Assembly: GCF_000014965.1 (NCBI RefSeq)
Contig: NC_008554.1
Span: 744,001 to 808,000 of the forward strand
Direction: 5' to 3'
Length of the DNA: 64,000 nt
Source of the DNA: Syntrophobacter fumaroxidans MPOB
GTDB taxonomy: Bacteria; Desulfobacterota; Syntrophobacteria; Syntrophobacterales; Syntrophobacteraceae
Position 1 is the stretch's first letter. Each line of letters starts with the position of its first letter. Shown piece by piece: positions 62,489 to 64,000 of this stretch. A model generated the notes under the pieces. It did no database searches and was not told the origin of the DNA. It worked only from the letters and a program-made list of their open reading frames with translations. A program made the translations under genes and the position numbers.

Positions 62489-62788
62489 ATGAGTCAGAAT
62501 CCTTACCGACAACTGAACTGGTCGCCGCTGAGGGCAATACGGGAGTATTGCCTGTGGTGCTGTGCCGATCAAAGGAAGGAAGTCTCGTCCTGCGCGGCGG
62601 AAGGCTGTCCGTTGCACCCATTCCGGTTCGGGAGGATTCGAGGGGGCGACCCGGCCTGCCTGAAAGCCATACGGCGCAAATGCCTGGATTGCGTGACCGG
62701 TTCCCATTCCGAAATCGTGAAATGTGAATCCCGAGACTGCGTGCTGTGGCATTTCCGGCTCGGGACGTATCCGCCCTGCGCAACGTGA
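62489..62788 (+). CDS. Small protein with duplicated Cys4 motif
   Basis: A 99-residue soluble protein made of two copies of one motif: AIREYCLWCC-x9-C-x4-C-x-LHPFRFG and AIRRKCLDC-x10-C-x4-C-x-LWHFRLG. Both keep CxxC-x10-Cx4C spacing, which suggests two zinc sites. It resembles small phage-associated zinc-finger proteins, by memory only. GAAGG lies before the ATG. The last eight codons lie inside the first copy of a 38-bp direct repeat. Confidence 0.65.
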   Translation: MSQNPYRQLNWSPLRAIREYCLWCCADQRKEVSSCAAEGCPLHPFRFGRIRGGDPACLKAIRRKCLDCVTGSHSEIVKCESRDCVLWHFRLGTYPPCAT

Positions 62789-62871
62789 CGACAACGACCT
62801 GCAAATACCGGGAACTGTGTCTCCCGGTGACGAGGGACGTATCCGCCCTGCGCAACGTGACGACAACGACC
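62762..62871. repeat. 38-bp direct repeat, two copies with 34-bp spacer
   Basis: Identical 38-bp units (beginning GGGACGTATCCGCCCTGCGC and ending ACGACAACGACC) lie at 62762-62799 and 62834-62871. The spacer of 34 bp is unique. The first copy covers the end of the Cys4 gene. The geometry resembles one unit of a CRISPR array, but there are only two repeats and no cas gene. Confidence 0.7.
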
Positions 62872-63225
62872 CGCCCCGGAGCCGCCCGGCGTCATGTGCA
62901 GCATCATGAATACCCAGGTACAGGCAACGTTGGGCAAGCCTCAAATCCGCGCCCGATGGCCACAATGTGATCCCGGCTTGCGCATCCGGAAAAGGAGTCG
63001 AGTGCGGGACTCTTCCCGGAGAAATCGCCCGGCCGGATCGACAAGCATCTTACCGGCCGCGGCGATTGTCGGCACAGGCAATATTGTCGCGCAGGCCCAC
63101 CGGCCTCCGGGGATCGCCCGGAGGCCTCCATGAGAGAACGGAGTTCTCGTTCCCGCCGATATCGGCCATGGCCTCTGTTTCTGAGGTGCGGCCCGTCCCG
63201 GCGCCGGCAACGGGCCTTATCGCCC
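62872..63225. other. Intergenic region, no gene
   Basis: About 350 bp between the direct repeat and the repeat-protein stop. I see no gene, RNA or further repeat in it. Confidence 0.4.
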
Positions 63226-64000
63226 TCATTTGAACGTCGCCCGTATGGTGTGTGCGGAGGTGACATTCGTGAAGGTGTATTGTGTCACCGCACCCACCGA
63301 AACCCCGTCAACCAGTACTTTCGCGACTCGGCGGCCCTTCTTCGGAGTGATGGTGAAAAGACGGGAGTCCCCGTGCTGAACGCTCACCTGGCCTGAAGGA
63401 GAGATGGTTCCGCCTGTTCCCGCCGAGGCCGTTATGATGTAAGTGTTGACGGCAAAGGTCGCCGAGATGGTGTGGTTTGCGGTGACGTTGGCGAAGGTGT
63501 ATGAGGTCGTCGCTCCCACCGACGTTCCGTCCACGAGCACGTCGGCCACATGGTAGCCGGTCGCCGGGGTTATGGTGAAGGTCTGGTCCGAGCCGTGGTT
63601 GACGCTGACGGCGCCCTGGGGGGCAATGGAGCCGTTTGCGCCCGCCGAGGCCGTGATGATGTAAGTGTTGACGGCAAAGGTCGCCGAGATGGTGTGGTTT
63701 GCGGTGACGTTGGTGAAGGTGTATGAGGTTGTCGCCCCCGCCGACGTTCCGTCCACGAGCACGTCGGCCACGTGGTAGCCCGCCGCCGGGGTTATGGTGA
63801 AGGTCTGGTCCGAGCCGTGGTTGACGCTGACGGCGCCCTGAGGGGCGATGGAGCCGTTTGCGCCCGCCGAGGCCGTGATGGTGTAAGTGTCTGCGGCGAA
63901 GGCCGCGGAGATGGTGTGGTTTGCGGTGACGTTGGTGAAGGTGTATGAGGTTGTCGCCCCCACCAACGTTCCGTCCACGAGCACGTCGGCCACGTGGTAG
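63226..64000 (-). CDS. Secreted repeat protein (InlB B-repeat-like), 3' part only
   Basis: The C-terminal part (about 258 codons) of a protein whose start lies beyond the window's right edge. It consists of beta repeats of 74 residues: TITASAGANGSIAPQGAVSV, then GYHVADVLVDGTSVGATTSY, then TANHTISATFAVNT. The last unit is more diverged (GTGGTISPSGQVSVQHG, KVLVDGVSVG) and ends ATFK. Such units resemble divergent InlB B-repeats found in surface or extracellular proteins. At DNA level the 222-bp units are nearly identical. Function unknown. Confidence 0.8.
   Translation of the reverse strand, partial: YHVADVLVDGTLVGATTSYTFTNVTANHTISAAFAADTYTITASAGANGSIAPQGAVSVNHGSDQTFTITPAAGYHVADVLVDGTSAGATTSYTFTNVTANHTISATFAVNTYIITASAGANGSIAPQGAVSVNHGSDQTFTITPATGYHVADVLVDGTSVGATTSYTFANVTANHTISATFAVNTYIITASAGTGGTISPSGQVSVQHGDSRLFTITPKKGRRVAKVLVDGVSVGAVTQYTFTNVTSAHTIRATFK

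Noticed and set aside
62762-62871. CRISPR array
   Set aside because: Only two repeats, no cas genes in the window and no clear internal dyad in the repeat; reported as a direct repeat instead.

Overview
The window looks like chromosomal DNA from a GC-rich Desulfobacterota (Deltaproteobacteria) strain, probably a sulfate-reducing or syntrophic relative of Syntrophobacter. This is inferred from gene content: TSUP-family anion exporters with their usual small membrane partners, a SulP carrier, many NtrB/NtrC-like two-component proteins, sigma-54 promoters and multi-copy universal stress proteins. There is no rRNA, no tRNA that I can see, and no insertion sequence.

Bases 1-48660 form an unusually dense signalling and transport region. 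It holds seven histidine kinases or kinase-like proteins, eleven stand-alone receiver proteins, two NtrC-type sigma-54 activators and one cytidylate-kinase-like/receiver fusion. Interleaved with these are three large paralogues that combine a PPDK/PEP-synthase-type ATP-binding domain, a phosphohistidine swivel domain and a shared unassigned C-terminal domain (12539-15166, 18057-20753, 34809-37490). There are also three TSUP transporters (9553, 22653, 31087), four universal stress proteins, an NRAMP metal transporter and a SulP transporter with a large soluble insert. Three kinases (128, 15455, 38815) share the same Cache-like sensor, so the region looks like repeated duplication of one module: kinase, receiver(s), PPDK-like protein, Usp and TSUP exporter. 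Two TSUP operons have near-consensus -24/-12 promoters (8600-8615 and 30937-30951), which ties them to the NtrC-type activators encoded nearby.

Bases 48800-57000 are mostly ordinary: endonuclease IV, adenylosuccinate lyase (purB), a creatininase-family amidohydrolase, a tandem pair of secreted 244-residue proteins and a U32 peptidase-family (RlhA-like) protein. A 3' remnant of a DJ-1/PfpI gene abuts a NodIJ-like ABC exporter operon.

Bases 58500-64000 are gene-poor. They contain an eight-cysteine mini-protein, a GAF-domain histidine kinase whose last codons lie inside a dispersed palindromic repeat, a duplicated Cys4-motif protein, a 38-bp direct repeat pair, and the 3' end of a secreted protein made of nearly identical 222-bp tandem repeats. 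The same palindromic repeats (about 190 bp full length) recur in intergenic DNA at 8.2, 45.4 and 59.2-59.5 kb, and a related type occurs at 44.5 and 54.3 kb.

A plausible reading of the signalling region is an envelope sensory network that controls sulfur-oxyanion or organic-anion export and stress proteins through phosphorelays, with the PPDK-like proteins as an extra ATP-to-histidine phosphotransfer element. The biochemical role of the PPDK-like family is not established by anything in the sequence.
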